A stretch of 64,000 nucleotides of DNA from CAYWJT01 sp964458655 (GCA_964458655.1 CAYWJT010000001.1:62001-126000), one strand, 5' to 3'. Positions 9,556-18,540 are shown, numbered from the stretch's first letter. Notes: generated from the sequence alone by a model not told the origin. Translations and numbers: made by a program.

Positions 9556-9954
9556 ATGGCCAGGTTCAGCGAAAAAGAAGCCCGCTCCGGATTGGACGCG
9601 GCCCTGCCCGCGATAGAGACCATTCCCAACCAGTTCCGGGATTACGAGATAACGGTCGAGTACCCCGAGTTCACTTCGGTCTGCCCCAGGACGGGCTTGC
9701 CGGATTTCGGGACGATCACCGTTTATTACGTCCCTGACAGGAAAATACTGGAACTCAAGAGCCTCAAGGAATACCTGACGGCCTACCGCAACCTGGGCAT
9801 TTTCTACGAGAACGCCGTCAACCGCATCCTCGAGGACATCGTCCGGGCCTGCCGGCCGAAATACGCCGTCGTCACCGGCGAATTCAACCCGCGCGGCGGC
9901 ATGACCTCGACCGTGGAAGCGACCTGGCCGCGCCGCGGAAGGAGCGGCCGCTGA
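9556..9954 (+). CDS. queF: NADPH-dependent 7-cyano-7-deazaguanine reductase QueF
   Basis: A 132-residue protein of the short (unimodular) QueF type. It reduces the nitrile of preQ0 to the aminomethyl group of preQ1 in queuosine biosynthesis, in the cytosol. The active-site block is EYPEFTSVCPRTGLPDFG, with the nucleophilic Cys that forms a thioimide with preQ0 and the following Asp. The second family block is KILELKSLKEYLTAYRN (QueF motif ExKSLK with Glu/Ser/Lys for NADPH). The final block FNPRGGMTSTVEA is also conserved. The queC-queD-queE genes that make preQ0 lie about 4 kb further on, on the other strand. Confidence 0.96.
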   Translation: MARFSEKEARSGLDAALPAIETIPNQFRDYEITVEYPEFTSVCPRTGLPDFGTITVYYVPDRKILELKSLKEYLTAYRNLGIFYENAVNRILEDIVRACRPKYAVVTGEFNPRGGMTSTVEATWPRRGRSGR

Positions 9955-10003
9955 CCCGGCCCGCGCGGCAGGCCTGACCCCGCCCGAAACATCCGGAAAG
10001 ACC

Positions 10004-10936
10004 ATGACCACGAGGAACGGGAACGGCGCGAAGTTCAGGCCGAGCGACCTGGCCATGCTGTTCGTCGTCCTGGCCTGGGGCGTCAATCTCACCGTGTTGA
10101 AGATCGGCCTGCGCGGCCTGCCGCCCCACGCCTTCAACGCGGTTCGCCTGACGCTGGCCTCGCTCGCCTATCTCGCCATCCTGGCCTTGACGCCGTCGGG
10201 GTTCCGGCCGGCGAAGGGCGACCTCTGGAAAATGGCCGGGCTGGGCCTTTTGGGCCTTACGGCCTACCAGGTTTTTTTCATCAAGGCCATAAGCGTCATG
10301 AACGCCTCGGCGGCCGCGGTCGTCATGGGCACGAGCCCGGTCTTCATCGCCCTCCTGAGCACGGCCGTCGGCCAGGAGAAGATCCACTGGGCCGGATGGG
10401 TGGGCATCGCTTTATCGTTCGCCGGCTTCTTCCTGGTCGTTTCCGGCGAGAACGGCGGCGGAGGTTTCACCTGGCAAGGCGCGCGGGGAGCGGTCCTGAT
10501 CCTGCTGGCTAACGCTTGTTGGGCCGGCTACACCGTCTTCGCCCGGCCGGTCCTGGAGAGAAATCGGCCGTTCCAGGTCTCGGCCCTGGCCACGGTCTTG
10601 GGCACGGCCGTCTATTTGCCCTTCAGCCTGCGTGAGCTCTCCCGGCTGGACTGGGGAAGCATCACGCCCCTGGGCTGGGGAGCCATCGCCTATTCGGGCC
10701 TCGTCGCCATAACGCTCTGCTTCGCCCTCTGGTATGTTTCGCTTAAAGCCGTCGGCAGCGCCAAGACAGGCGTCTACGGCAACCTGACGCCCATCGTGGC
10801 CGTCGTGTTCGCGGCGATCGTGCTCGGCGACCGGCTGACGTCCCTGCAGGCCCTGGGCGCGGCCGTCACTCTGGCCGGCGTCTATCTGACGCGCTCGGGC
10901 TACCGGTTCTTCGTCCGGGACCGGTCCGGTCTTTGA
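10004..10936 (+). CDS. DMT-superfamily EamA transporter
   Basis: A 310-residue integral membrane protein with ten predicted helices in two EamA repeats (residues ~17-150 and ~160-300). Signatures include VLAWGVNLTVLKIGLRGLPP and FNAVRLTLASLAYLA in the first repeat and ANACWAGYTVFARPVL and KTGVYGNLTPIVAVVFAAIVLGD (cut here for length) in the second. Members export or import amino acids and other small metabolites; the substrate is not predictable. It starts 49 nt after queF and may share its transcript; whether it has a link to queuosine precursors is unknown. Confidence 0.88.
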   Translation: MTTRNGNGAKFRPSDLAMLFVVLAWGVNLTVLKIGLRGLPPHAFNAVRLTLASLAYLAILALTPSGFRPAKGDLWKMAGLGLLGLTAYQVFFIKAISVMNASAAAVVMGTSPVFIALLSTAVGQEKIHWAGWVGIALSFAGFFLVVSGENGGGGFTWQGARGAVLILLANACWAGYTVFARPVLERNRPFQVSALATVLGTAVYLPFSLRELSRLDWGSITPLGWGAIAYSGLVAITLCFALWYVSLKAVGSAKTGVYGNLTPIVAVVFAAIVLGDRLTSLQALGAAVTLAGVYLTRSGYRFFVRDRSGL

Positions 10937-11060
10937 GCGGCCCGGCCTCGGTCGGCGACAATTCCGCGCGTCGAGCAACCATTTTCATCTTCAAGCCGTC
11001 TTGGATAGCGGAACCCGCGGCCGGCGGCCCGGGTTTTATCATGATGGAGATAGGTGACGC

Positions 11061-13730
11061 ATGAATTACGTCCGCAAGTTCTCGGCATTCGCGGCCGCAG
11101 CGGCAGCGTTGATGACCTTCGTCCTCGTTGCCCGGCAGGCCCGGGCCGCGCAGGCCGCGCCGGAAAGACGCGTTTGCCCGGCCGTCCGGGTCAACCCGCA
11201 AGCGCCGGAAATCGACGGCCGGCTCGATGACGAGGCCTGGCAGAAGGCCGCCTGGCAGTCCGGCTTCGTCCAGTACGAGCCCTACGAGGGCGCCAAGCCT
11301 ACCGAGGAGACCTCCTTCAAAATCCTTTACGACGACCGCAACCTCTACGTCGGGATACGGGCGCATGACAGCCTGGCCGACAGCATCCAGAAAAGGCTGT
11401 CGCGGCGCGACGACATCAGCGGCGATTGCGTCGCCGTAATGATCGACAGCTACCATGACCACCTGACCTGCTTCACTTTCATCGTCAACGCCGCCGGAGT
11501 CCGGGCCGACGAGCTCATGAGCAACGACAGCGCCTGGGAGCGGAACAGCGACGCCTCCTGGGACCCGCTCTGGGAGGCCAGGGTCTCGGTAGACGGGGAA
11601 GGCTGGACGGCCGAGATGAAGATCCCGCTGTCCCAGCTCCGTTTCTCGGAGAAGAGCGGCCAGGGCTGGGGGCTGCAGGTGGCGCGGCGGCTTTTCCGCA
11701 ACAACGAGACTTCGCTCTGGCAGGCTATCCCTAAGAAAGCGCCGGGCTGGGTCAGCCAGTTCGGGGACCTGACGGGCTTCGACGGCCTCAGGCCGCCCCG
11801 GCAGGTTGAGGTCGCGCCGTACGCTGTGGGCCGCCTGAGGAACTACGAAAAGCAGGCGGGCAATCCCTTCGCTCCCGGGCACGAGGAGGTCCTCGTCGGC
11901 GGCCTGGACGGCAAGGTCGGGGTGACGCACGACCTGACCATGAATTTCACCGTCAACCCGGATTTCGGCCAGGTCGAAGCCGACCCGTCGGTCATCAACC
12001 TGACCGCCTACGAGACCTGGTTCGAGGAGAAACGGCCCTTCTTCGTCGAAGGGAAGAACATCATCGATTTCCAGATAACAGGGGGGGACGGCGATTTCTC
12101 CTACGACAACCTGTTCTACTCGCGAAGGATAGGCCGGGCGCCCCAGTCCGCGCCGACGACGGCCGGGTTCGCCGACATGCCGGCGGCGACGACCATCCTC
12201 GGGGCCTTCAAGCTCTCGGGCAAGACCCGGCACGGGCTGTCCATAGGGCTCATGGAAAGCCTGACCTCGAAGGAGTCGGCCTCGATCTACGACGGCGGCG
12301 CCTACTCGTCGCAGGCCGTGGAGCCGCTGACGAACTACTTCGCCTTGAGGCTCCAACAGGATTACAACCGCGGCGGCACGACCGTGGGCGGAATGTTCAC
12401 CGCGGTCAACCGCAGGCTGGACGGGACCGGCCTCGACTTCCTGCACCGCGAGGCCTACGGCGGCGGCTTCGACGTCCTGCACACCTGGCGGAACAAGGAC
12501 TACTACGTTTCGCTGAAGGCCCTGTTCAGCTTGGTGCGCGGCAGCGAAGAGGCCCTGGCCCGCACCCAGCAGTCGCCCGTCCATTACTTCCAGAGGCCCG
12601 ACGCCGGGCACGTCGAGTTCGACCCTGAACGGACCTCTCTTTCCGGGCACGGCGGCTCTTTCGACATAGGCAAGCAGGGCGGCGGCAGGTTGGTCTACTC
12701 CGCGGGCGTCACCTGGCGGTCGCCCGGCCTCGAGCTCAACGACATGGGCTATCTGCGGTCCGGCGACCGGCTCCTGCAGTATTTTTGGGCGGGCTACCGC
12801 TTCTACAAGCCGTTCGCCTTTTTCCGAAGCCTGAACCTGAACGTCAACCAGTGGACGGGATGGAACTTCGCCGGCGAGCGCGTCTTCGCCGGCGGCAACA
12901 TCAACGCCTGGGCCCAGTTCAAGAACTACTGGAGCGCCAGCGTCGGCGTCAACCGGCAGTTCAACGGCCTTTCCGACGGGACGCTGCGCGGCGGGCCGGC
13001 GCTGCGCGTGCCGGGCGGATGGAACATCTGGTCCAGCCTCCAGACGGACATGAGGAAGAAAACGCGGCTTTCGCTCCAGTACTCGATGTTTGACCGTTCG
13101 AATGGGGACGGGGCCAGCCGGAACCTGAGCGTCAGGCTGAACATGATCCCCAGCCAGGCCTTCAATTTCTCCCTCCAGCCGTCATATTCCTGGAACTTCA
13201 ACGAGATGCAGTACGTCGGGACCTTTGAAACCGTGGCCGGGACGAGATGGCTGACCGGGCGCATCGACCAGAAGACGGTTTCCCTTGTCCTGCGCCTGAA
13301 CCTGAGCCTGGCCCCGGACCTGACCCTGCAGTTCTACGGCATGCCGTTCATCTCGGCCGGCAGGTACGGCCGCTTCAAGAGCGTCGTCAGCCCGCGGGCG
13401 GCCGTCTGGAGCGAGAGGTACGACCTTCTTGAAGGCGGCCGGGTCGCGTTCGACGCGGCAACGGGCTCCTACGCCGTCGACGAGAACGGCGACGGCGCGG
13501 TCGATTTCAGCTTCGCCGACCCGGACTTCAACTTCCTGCAGTTCCGTTCCAACCTGGTCGCCCGCTGGGAGTTCCGGCCGGGCTGCACCGTTTACCTGGT
13601 CTGGTCCCAGGGCCGGACGAACTATCTGAACTTCGGGGATTTCGACTTCGACCGTGACTGGAGCACGCTCTTCAACACCAGGCCGGACAACGTGTTCCTG
13701 GTCAAGTTCGCCTACACCTTCACTCTCTAG
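11061..13730 (+). CDS. DUF5916 outer-membrane protein with CBM9-like domain
   Basis: An 889-residue secreted protein (signal peptide about residues 1-33). Residues ~45-235 form a CBM9-like carbohydrate/heme-binding-type domain: APEIDGRLDDEAWQKA, FKILYDDRNLYVGIRAHD, GEGWTAEMKIPLSQLRF. The rest is the DUF5916 region, with the strongly conserved NPDFGQVEADPSVINLTAYE and FFEEKRPFF-like FEEKRPFFVEG segments followed by many alternating beta-strands. It ends in an aromatic strand (FLVKFAYTFTL) typical of an outer-membrane beta-barrel. Its function is not established; in related phyla these genes often sit beside peptidase or polysaccharide genes. No ribosome site stronger than GGAGATAGGTG is seen. 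It is probably monocistronic. Confidence 0.85.
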   Translation: MNYVRKFSAFAAAAAALMTFVLVARQARAAQAAPERRVCPAVRVNPQAPEIDGRLDDEAWQKAAWQSGFVQYEPYEGAKPTEETSFKILYDDRNLYVGIRAHDSLADSIQKRLSRRDDISGDCVAVMIDSYHDHLTCFTFIVNAAGVRADELMSNDSAWERNSDASWDPLWEARVSVDGEGWTAEMKIPLSQLRFSEKSGQGWGLQVARRLFRNNETSLWQAIPKKAPGWVSQFGDLTGFDGLRPPRQVEVAPYAVGRLRNYEKQAGNPFAPGHEEVLVGGLDGKVGVTHDLTMNFTVNPDFGQVEADPSVINLTAYETWFEEKRPFFVEGKNIIDFQITGGDGDFSYDNLFYSRRIGRAPQSAPTTAGFADMPAATTILGAFKLSGKTRHGLSIGLMESLTSKESASIYDGGAYSSQAVEPLTNYFALRLQQDYNRGGTTVGGMFTAVNRRLDGTGLDFLHREAYGGGFDVLHTWRNKDYYVSLKALFSLVRGSEEALARTQQSPVHYFQRPDAGHVEFDPERTSLSGHGGSFDIGKQGGGRLVYSAGVTWRSPGLELNDMGYLRSGDRLLQYFWAGYRFYKPFAFFRSLNLNVNQWTGWNFAGERVFAGGNINAWAQFKNYWSASVGVNRQFNGLSDGTLRGGPALRVPGGWNIWSSLQTDMRKKTRLSLQYSMFDRSNGDGASRNLSVRLNMIPSQAFNFSLQPSYSWNFNEMQYVGTFETVAGTRWLTGRIDQKTVSLVLRLNLSLAPDLTLQFYGMPFISAGRYGRFKSVVSPRAAVWSERYDLLEGGRVAFDAATGSYAVDENGDGAVDFSFADPDFNFLQFRSNLVARWEFRPGCTVYLVWSQGRTNYLNFGDFDFDRDWSTLFNTRPDNVFLVKFAYTFTL

Positions 13731-13978
13731 GCGGCGGGCGCTCCGCAGCGACGCGGCCGCAGTCGGGATCGGAGGCTGAAGCAAGGGCGGGGGACCGAGT
13801 GCGCCGAGAGCCCGGGACGAAGGAACCCGGGACGGCGGAACGCCGCAGATACATGGAGATCCCTGTGTTAACTGAGGCGTCGCTAATGTATCAGACCCCG
13901 CCGAACGGCGCTGGGCCTTCGTGCCCGTGTTGGGGTTCCGGTATTTCAGCGATGTGGAAGGCCGTCGGGCGGCCCCTG

Positions 13979-14608
13979 TCAGCGCAGGCCGAGGGCCTTG
14001 TGCTGCTGGAGCGACACCCTGATGTTGTCCAGGCCTTCGTAGCAGGCCCGGAAGGCGAGTGAAGCCGCCTTCTTCATGCTCCAGCGCAGGCCGCTCTGGG
14101 GCTGGAGCAGGATGGGCACCCGCGGCGGGAATCTCCGTCTCATCCGGGCGACGGTCTCGAAGGTCAGCTCTTTCGAAACGACGAGCTTGACCTCGCGGGC
14201 CTTCTTGACGAATCCGGGCCGGAACGAATAGAGCGGCGGTTTCGGGGACAGAGTGTACCAGTCGGCGGGCGGCCGCGGCTCGAAAGTGCCGTTGGTCTCG
14301 ACCTGGACGCGCAGGCCCAGCCGCCGGACGGCCTTTATGAAGGGCGCGACATCCTGGGCCAGCGGTTCGCCGCCGGTCAGCACCACCCAGCCGGCCGGCA
14401 GGGCCCGCCACAACCGGGCGATTTTCAAGAGCAGGTCGTCGACGGCCTCTTCCCGTCCGGACCTCCAGGCGCGTTTCGTGTCGCAGAAGGGGCAGCGCAG
14501 GTTGCAGCCGGCGAGACGGACGAAAATGGACGGTTCGCCCTGTCTCAGGCCTTCGCCCTGGAGCGAGGCGAAGACCTCAATCGTCCTCAGAGTAGGTGGC
14601 CGAGGCAT
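13979..14608 (-). CDS. queE: 7-carboxy-7-deazaguanine synthase QueE (radical SAM)
   Basis: A 209-residue radical SAM enzyme that converts 6-carboxytetrahydropterin to 7-carboxy-7-deazaguanine. Its N-terminus FASLQGEGLRQGEPSIFVRL is the QueE substrate-binding signature. The cluster motif CNLRCPFC supplies the CxxxCxxC cysteines for the 4Fe-4S cluster, followed by VVLTGGEPLAQ (SAM-binding GGEP) and QVETNGTF. It is the last gene of queC-queD-queE. Its ATG at 14608 lies 32 nt inside the queD gene; no in-frame alternative start precedes the QGEG motif, so this long overlap seems real. Confidence 0.95.
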   Translation of the reverse strand: MPRPPTLRTIEVFASLQGEGLRQGEPSIFVRLAGCNLRCPFCDTKRAWRSGREEAVDDLLLKIARLWRALPAGWVVLTGGEPLAQDVAPFIKAVRRLGLRVQVETNGTFEPRPPADWYTLSPKPPLYSFRPGFVKKAREVKLVVSKELTFETVARMRRRFPPRVPILLQPQSGLRWSMKKAASLAFRACYEGLDNIRVSLQQHKALGLR

Positions 14609-14924
14609 CCTCGGACTCCCAGACCGTGACCGATTTCACCGGGTATTTCCCCTTCAGCCGGAGGAAGAAGGCCCGGGCCAGGTTCTCGGCCGAAGGGTTG
14701 AAGTCGAAGACTTCGTTGAGGAGCGCGTGGTCGGGCAGGGCCGCGGCCAAGTCCTTCTTGACTTCCGTGAAATCGAAGCCGATGCCGGTGGCGTCGAGCT
14801 CGCGGACTTCAACGGCCACCTCGACCTGGAAAGTGTGGCCGTGGAGCCTCTCGCACTTGCCCCTGTATTCCTTTAAATAATGGGCGGCCGAGAACCTCTC
14901 CCTGACCCTGAGCAACCAGCTCAT
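14577..14924 (-). CDS. queD: 6-carboxy-5,6,7,8-tetrahydropterin synthase QueD
   Basis: A 115-residue PTPS-family enzyme converting dihydroneopterin triphosphate to 6-carboxytetrahydropterin. The zinc ligands are visible as the His in FSAAHYL and the pair in ERLHGHTFQVEV; the Cys preceding it (KCERLHGH) is the catalytic Cys of the family. GFDFTEVKKDL and the terminal VTVWESEDASATY provide the pterin-anchoring Glu. The start overlaps the queC stop by 4 nt (ATGA), so translation is coupled. The GTP cyclohydrolase that feeds it is not in this window. Confidence 0.95.
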   Translation of the reverse strand: MSWLLRVRERFSAAHYLKEYRGKCERLHGHTFQVEVAVEVRELDATGIGFDFTEVKKDLAAALPDHALLNEVFDFNPSAENLARAFFLRLKGKYPVKSVTVWESEDASATYSEDD

Positions 14925-15628
14925 GACCTCGCCTCCTTTTCCAGACGCGCGAGAAACGGGTCGCGCTTACCCACCCGGCGCCAGGCGGCCGCCCGCAGCC
15001 CGCAGGCGGCGCACCTGCCGCACGGCCTCTCGCCGCCGGCATAACAGGAATAGGAGAAAGAATAGTCGGCCCCGAGCTCGAGCCCCAGCCTGATCACGCC
15101 GGCCTTGTCCAGGCCCAGCAGAGGCGCGTGGATGCGGACGCGCGGGCCGCCTAGGGCGGCCTTGCCGCCGGCGTTGACGGCCTTTTCCATGGCCCGGACG
15201 AAGGCCGGTGTCGTGTCCGGGTAATCCGGCGAGTCGAGCACATGGAAGCCGCAGGCGAGGTCGCTGATACCGCGAGCCTCGGCCCAGGCCGCCGCCAGAG
15301 CTAGGAAAACGCCGTTCCGGAAAGGCACGTAGGTTGCGGGCGGCGAAGCTCGCTTGAGAGACGCCTTCAAGCCGGGCAGGGGCCGCGCCGGGTCGGTCAG
15401 GGCCGAGCCGCCTATGCTCCCGAAGTCGACCTTGAGGACCGTGATGGGGATGTTGAGCCGCCGGGCGGCCCGGCGGGCCAGCCTGACCTCGAGGCGGTGC
15501 CGCTGGCCGTAATCGAAGGTCAGGGCGTGAACGTCGCGGAACCTGGACAAGGCCCAGTACAGGACGGTCGTCGAGTCCAACCCGCCGGAAAAGAGCACCA
15601 CGCAAGCCGGCTTCTTTCTCATGGCCAT
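14921..15628 (-). CDS. queC: 7-cyano-7-deazaguanine synthase QueC
   Basis: A 235-residue ATP-dependent ligase that turns 7-carboxy-7-deazaguanine into preQ0. The PP-loop is VVLFSGGLDSTTVLYWA and the zinc site is the C-terminal Cys set CYAGGERPCGRCAAC. HALTFDYGQRH and YVPFRNGVFLA are further family blocks. The protein begins MAM; either ATG (15628 or 15622) is possible. The promoter's -10 box ends only 5 nt before 15628, so the message is leaderless or starts at the second ATG. It is the first gene of queC-queD-queE. Confidence 0.95.
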   Translation of the reverse strand: MAMRKKPACVVLFSGGLDSTTVLYWALSRFRDVHALTFDYGQRHRLEVRLARRAARRLNIPITVLKVDFGSIGGSALTDPARPLPGLKASLKRASPPATYVPFRNGVFLALAAAWAEARGISDLACGFHVLDSPDYPDTTPAFVRAMEKAVNAGGKAALGGPRVRIHAPLLGLDKAGVIRLGLELGADYSFSYSCYAGGERPCGRCAACGLRAAAWRRVGKRDPFLARLEKEARS

Positions 15629-15633
15629 CCCTG

Positions 15634-15662
15634 ATGATAGATTACGCCGGCCGGCTTTGCAA
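15634..15662 (-). promoter_or_regulatory. Promoter of queCDE, leaderless geometry
   Basis: Minus strand: TTGCAA (15662-15657), 17 nt, TATCAT (15639-15634), then the queC ATG 5 nt later. The -35 box lies 4 bp from the foot of the perfect palindrome at 15667-15713. Confidence 0.5.
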
Positions 15663-15666
15663 CAGC

Positions 15667-15713
15667 GGGGAGACTGGGGACAGGCACCAACGGTGCCTGT
15701 CCCCAGTCTCCCC
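15667..15713. repeat. Perfect 22-bp inverted repeat with 3-nt loop
   Basis: Left arm 15667-15688, loop AAC (15689-15691), right arm 15692-15713, all 22 pairs matching. The core is GGGGACAGGCACC against GGTGCCTGTCCCC. Such units resemble REP-type palindromes rather than a terminator, as no T-tract follows on either strand. The region 15629-15985 otherwise holds the queC promoter, this palindrome and the yfiR-like promoter, and no gene. Confidence 0.85.
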
Positions 15714-15894
15714 GGGCGGCACTAGATCATAGGGGCTTCGATTGAAGTTCGGGCCGCTCTCCGGCCTGAACAAATCCCCGAGCTTTGCCGGCGGCGCTCG
15801 GCCATACATCGGACGCCGGCCGGATACTGTCAGGCTTGGCTGAGCGCCGCCCCCGGCACAAAGCGTCGCTTCCGCAGTGAACGAGACCGTCGGC

Positions 15895-15923
15895 TTGACA
15901 CCCCCGGCCGGCCCGGTTAAGCT
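15895..15923 (+). promoter_or_regulatory. Promoter of the YfiR-YfiN-like operon
   Basis: TTGACA (15895-15900), 17-nt spacer, TAAGCT (15918-15923). The expected leader of ~55 nt reaches the ATG at 15986. Confidence 0.5.
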
Positions 15924-15985
15924 GAAGCCGGCTCGGCGGAAAGAGGGCCGGACGACCGACCTGCCCTGTCAGGGTTGAGGCTGCG

Positions 15986-16600
15986 ATGCGTTATAAAACG
16001 GCGATAAAGGGCGTCATCCTGTTGTCATGCACGCTGGCCGCCGCCGTCGGCGCCTTCCCGCAGACCCCGGAGCAGAGCGGCCAGGTCATGACCCTCCAGC
16101 CGGAAGGCCAGTTCGAGCTGTTCAAGAAGGTCCTCGGCTACGAGCGGAACTGGAAGAGCAGGGTCGGCGCGGACCTGACGATCGGAGTCCTCTTTCAGAA
16201 CGGTTATCAACTCTCGGCCTGGACCTACGAGGACCTGGCCCGGACGGCCGCAGGCGACGCCGGGATGTCGGTGGAAGGCGTTCCCATTCGGGTCGTCGGC
16301 ATAGACCTGGATGGAACGGGCGACGTTTCGGCCAGGATAGCGGAAGAGAATGTCGATTTTCTTTATTTCGCTCCGCTCAGCCCGGCCGCCGAGCGCGCGA
16401 AACTGAAGGGCCTGATCGAAACCTGCAACCGGAAGCGCCTTCCGACGCTGACCGGCACGCTGTCCTATGTCGACCTGGGGGTGGCCCTGGGCTTCGGCCT
16501 GGAGTCCGGCCGCCGCCGCATCGCGGTCAACGTGAGGGCCTCGCGCGCGCAGGGCCTGGACCTCAGCTCCCAGCTCCTGAAACACGCCTGGATACGGTGA
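15986..16600 (+). CDS. YfiR-like periplasmic protein (DUF4154)
   Basis: A 204-residue secreted protein (signal peptide roughly residues 1-25). The mature part has the YfiR fold: FELFKKVLGYERNW, TIGVLFQN, VDFLYFAPLSPAAERAKLKGL, and the family C-terminus IAVNVRASRAQGLDLSSQLLKHA. YfiR proteins bind the periplasmic sensor domain of a YfiN-type diguanylate cyclase and hold it inactive. The next gene, 3 nt downstream, encodes just such a cyclase, which makes the pairing strong. The third classical partner, the OmpA-like lipoprotein YfiB, is not present here. Confidence 0.85.
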   Translation: MRYKTAIKGVILLSCTLAAAVGAFPQTPEQSGQVMTLQPEGQFELFKKVLGYERNWKSRVGADLTIGVLFQNGYQLSAWTYEDLARTAAGDAGMSVEGVPIRVVGIDLDGTGDVSARIAEENVDFLYFAPLSPAAERAKLKGLIETCNRKRLPTLTGTLSYVDLGVALGFGLESGRRRIAVNVRASRAQGLDLSSQLLKHAWIR

Positions 16601-16603
16601 GCG

Positions 16604-18394
16604 ATGCGGCCCCGCAAGAAGATCCTGTTCCGCCTGATGCTGGTCATCGTTTCTTTCGTCCTGTTCGTCGCGCTCGGCGTGCTGGTGATAACGCCGTATG
16701 TTTACAGAGTCCATGTCATGAGGGACATGGAGAGAAAGAGCGCCAGCATGGCGGCCATCGCCGCTTACAGCATCGCTCCGGCGGTCCAGTTCGAGGATAT
16801 GCAGGGCCTGCGCGAGGTGTTCGACAGCCTGAGCCGGGACGAGGAGCTCGTCTTCGTCGTCGTCGAGGATGCCGCCGGCCGCGAGCTGGCGGCTTTCAGG
16901 CGCGGCGCCCAGGCGGACACGGACAGGGCGGGCGAGGCGAAAACGGACACTTCCGGCCTTATCATGAACGGGACCGTATGGAGCGTCAAGAGAGAACTCG
17001 AAAGCCGGGGAATGCGATTGGGCAGGGTGCGGCTGGGCTTTTCCATGCTGCCGGCCTACGCCGAACTGCGCCGGGTGAGGCTGGCCGCGGCCGCCTTTTC
17101 CCTGTTCATATTCTTCATGGGCACGCTGGCAGCTTACCTTCTCAGCGCCACGCTGACCCGGCCGCTCAGGCGCGTGACGGCCGTCGCCCGTGAGATCGCC
17201 GCGGGCAACCTGGAAAAGCGCGCCGAAGTTCTCTCGCGGGATGAGGTCGGCGTGTTGGCAGAAGCTTTCAACGCCATGCTCGACCGCCTGGCCGCAGCCA
17301 TGAAAAGCCTGGACGAGGCCCGGGAAACCCTGGAGACTCGGGTCGCGGAAAGGACCGCGGAGTTGGAGGACCGGACCAGGGAAGCGGGCATCCTGGTCGA
17401 ACTCGGCGACGCCTTCCAGGTCGCCCAGTCGGAAGAGGAAACCCTCGGCGTCGCCGTGAACGCCGCCCGGCGGCTTTTCCGCGACGAGAGCGGTGCGGTC
17501 TATATACGACGGGCCGGGGAAGACGAGCTGGCCAAGGCCGGCGAATGGGGCGACGGGCCGCCTTCCGTCCATTCGTTCTTCCCCGACGATTGCTGGGCCT
17601 TGAGAAAAGGCGTGATGCATTCCTTCTCTGACCCCTCGGCCGACCTGGCCTGTCCGCACGCGACATATGAAAAAGGCGAGGCTCGTACCTATTTCTGCAT
17701 CCCTCTCATTTCCCGCGGCGAGGCGCTCGGAGTCCTGCATATCGAGTGCTGCCGCGCGTCAAGACAGTCCGGCGGCGATGACAGCGAAGCCGCCCGCGTC
17801 AGGGATGCCCGGCGCAAGACGGCCCTCGGCTTCGCCCAGCGGGTTTCTTTGGCCCTGGCCAACGTCCGGCTGCGCGAATCCCTGAGGGAGCAGTCCATCA
17901 GGGACCCGCTGACCGGGCTCTACAACCGCCGCTATCTCGAGGAGACCTTGGGCCGTGAGCTCCACAAGGCCGAGCGGGCGAAAACCGGGCTGGCGGTCAT
18001 GATGCTCGACATCGACCATTTCAAGCTGTTCAACGACGTGCACGGACATGACGCCGGGGACGCCGTGCTCCAGGCCCTGGCCGCGTTGATGCAGGCATCT
18101 GTGCGGAAGGGAGACATCGTCTGCCGCTACGGCGGGGAGGAATTCGTCATCATAATGCCGGGGACGTCCCTCGGGACGGCCGAGGAACGTGCACTGCTGC
18201 TTCTCGAGCGCGCCTGCCGCCTGGAAGCGAGGCAGGGAACGCTGAGGCTCAAGGGCATTACGATATCGATCGGCCTGGCTCTCTATCCGGAGAGCGGCTC
18301 GACGGCGGAGGAGCTGCTTCTTGCGGCCGACGCGGCCCTGTTCGAGGCTAAGAATTCCGGCCGCGACCGGCTCTGCGTCCGCCGGGGGAAGTGA
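16604..18394 (+). CDS. YfiN-like membrane diguanylate cyclase (CHASE8-HAMP-GAF-GGDEF)
   Basis: A 596-residue inner-membrane enzyme making c-di-GMP. Residues ~8-30 form TM1, ~35-145 a periplasmic CHASE8-like sensor (MAAIAAYSIAPAVQFED), ~150-175 TM2, and ~175-230 a HAMP domain (TRPLRRVTAVAREIAAG). A coiled coil (ETRVAERTAELEDRTREA) and a GAF-like domain (~265-425, with IPLISRGEALGVLHIE) come next. The GGDEF domain begins RDPLTGLYNRRYLEE; its active-site loop is GGEEF (~residue 510) and an intact product-inhibition motif RKGD lies five residues before it. The GAF module is not found in Pseudomonas YfiN. It is expected to be restrained by the adjacent YfiR-like protein. Confidence 0.92.
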   Translation: MRPRKKILFRLMLVIVSFVLFVALGVLVITPYVYRVHVMRDMERKSASMAAIAAYSIAPAVQFEDMQGLREVFDSLSRDEELVFVVVEDAAGRELAAFRRGAQADTDRAGEAKTDTSGLIMNGTVWSVKRELESRGMRLGRVRLGFSMLPAYAELRRVRLAAAAFSLFIFFMGTLAAYLLSATLTRPLRRVTAVAREIAAGNLEKRAEVLSRDEVGVLAEAFNAMLDRLAAAMKSLDEARETLETRVAERTAELEDRTREAGILVELGDAFQVAQSEEETLGVAVNAARRLFRDESGAVYIRRAGEDELAKAGEWGDGPPSVHSFFPDDCWALRKGVMHSFSDPSADLACPHATYEKGEARTYFCIPLISRGEALGVLHIECCRASRQSGGDDSEAARVRDARRKTALGFAQRVSLALANVRLRESLREQSIRDPLTGLYNRRYLEETLGRELHKAERAKTGLAVMMLDIDHFKLFNDVHGHDAGDAVLQALAALMQASVRKGDIVCRYGGEEFVIIMPGTSLGTAEERALLLLERACRLEARQGTLRLKGITISIGLALYPESGSTAEELLLAADAALFEAKNSGRDRLCVRRGK

Positions 18395-18485
18395 GCCTGG
18401 CCTGACCTTCTCGCGCCAGTCGACGCCTCTTCCCGGTCGCGGCGCCTTTACTAAATTAAGGAAGGCCGTCGCGCAGGAGGATGTC

Positions 18486-18515
18486 AAGGGCGGAGCGAAC
18501 GTGCGCTCCGCCCTT
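18486..18515. terminator. Bidirectional terminator hairpin
   Basis: A perfect 12-bp stem (AAGGGCGGAGCG / CGCTCCGCCCTT, 6-nt loop) with TTT after it. It lies between the convergent cyclase gene and the BNR-repeat gene. Confidence 0.75.
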
Positions 18516-18540
18516 TGCTCTTGTAAGCTCGAACGAGACC

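Noticed and set aside
13870..13915. GATACAT/ATGTATC inverted repeat
   Set aside because: Only 7-bp arms separated by about 30 nt and no T-tract; could be chance.
13799..14062. A short open frame after the DUF5916 gene
   Set aside because: It overlaps queE antisense and its product resembles no protein; 13731-13978 shows no supported feature.
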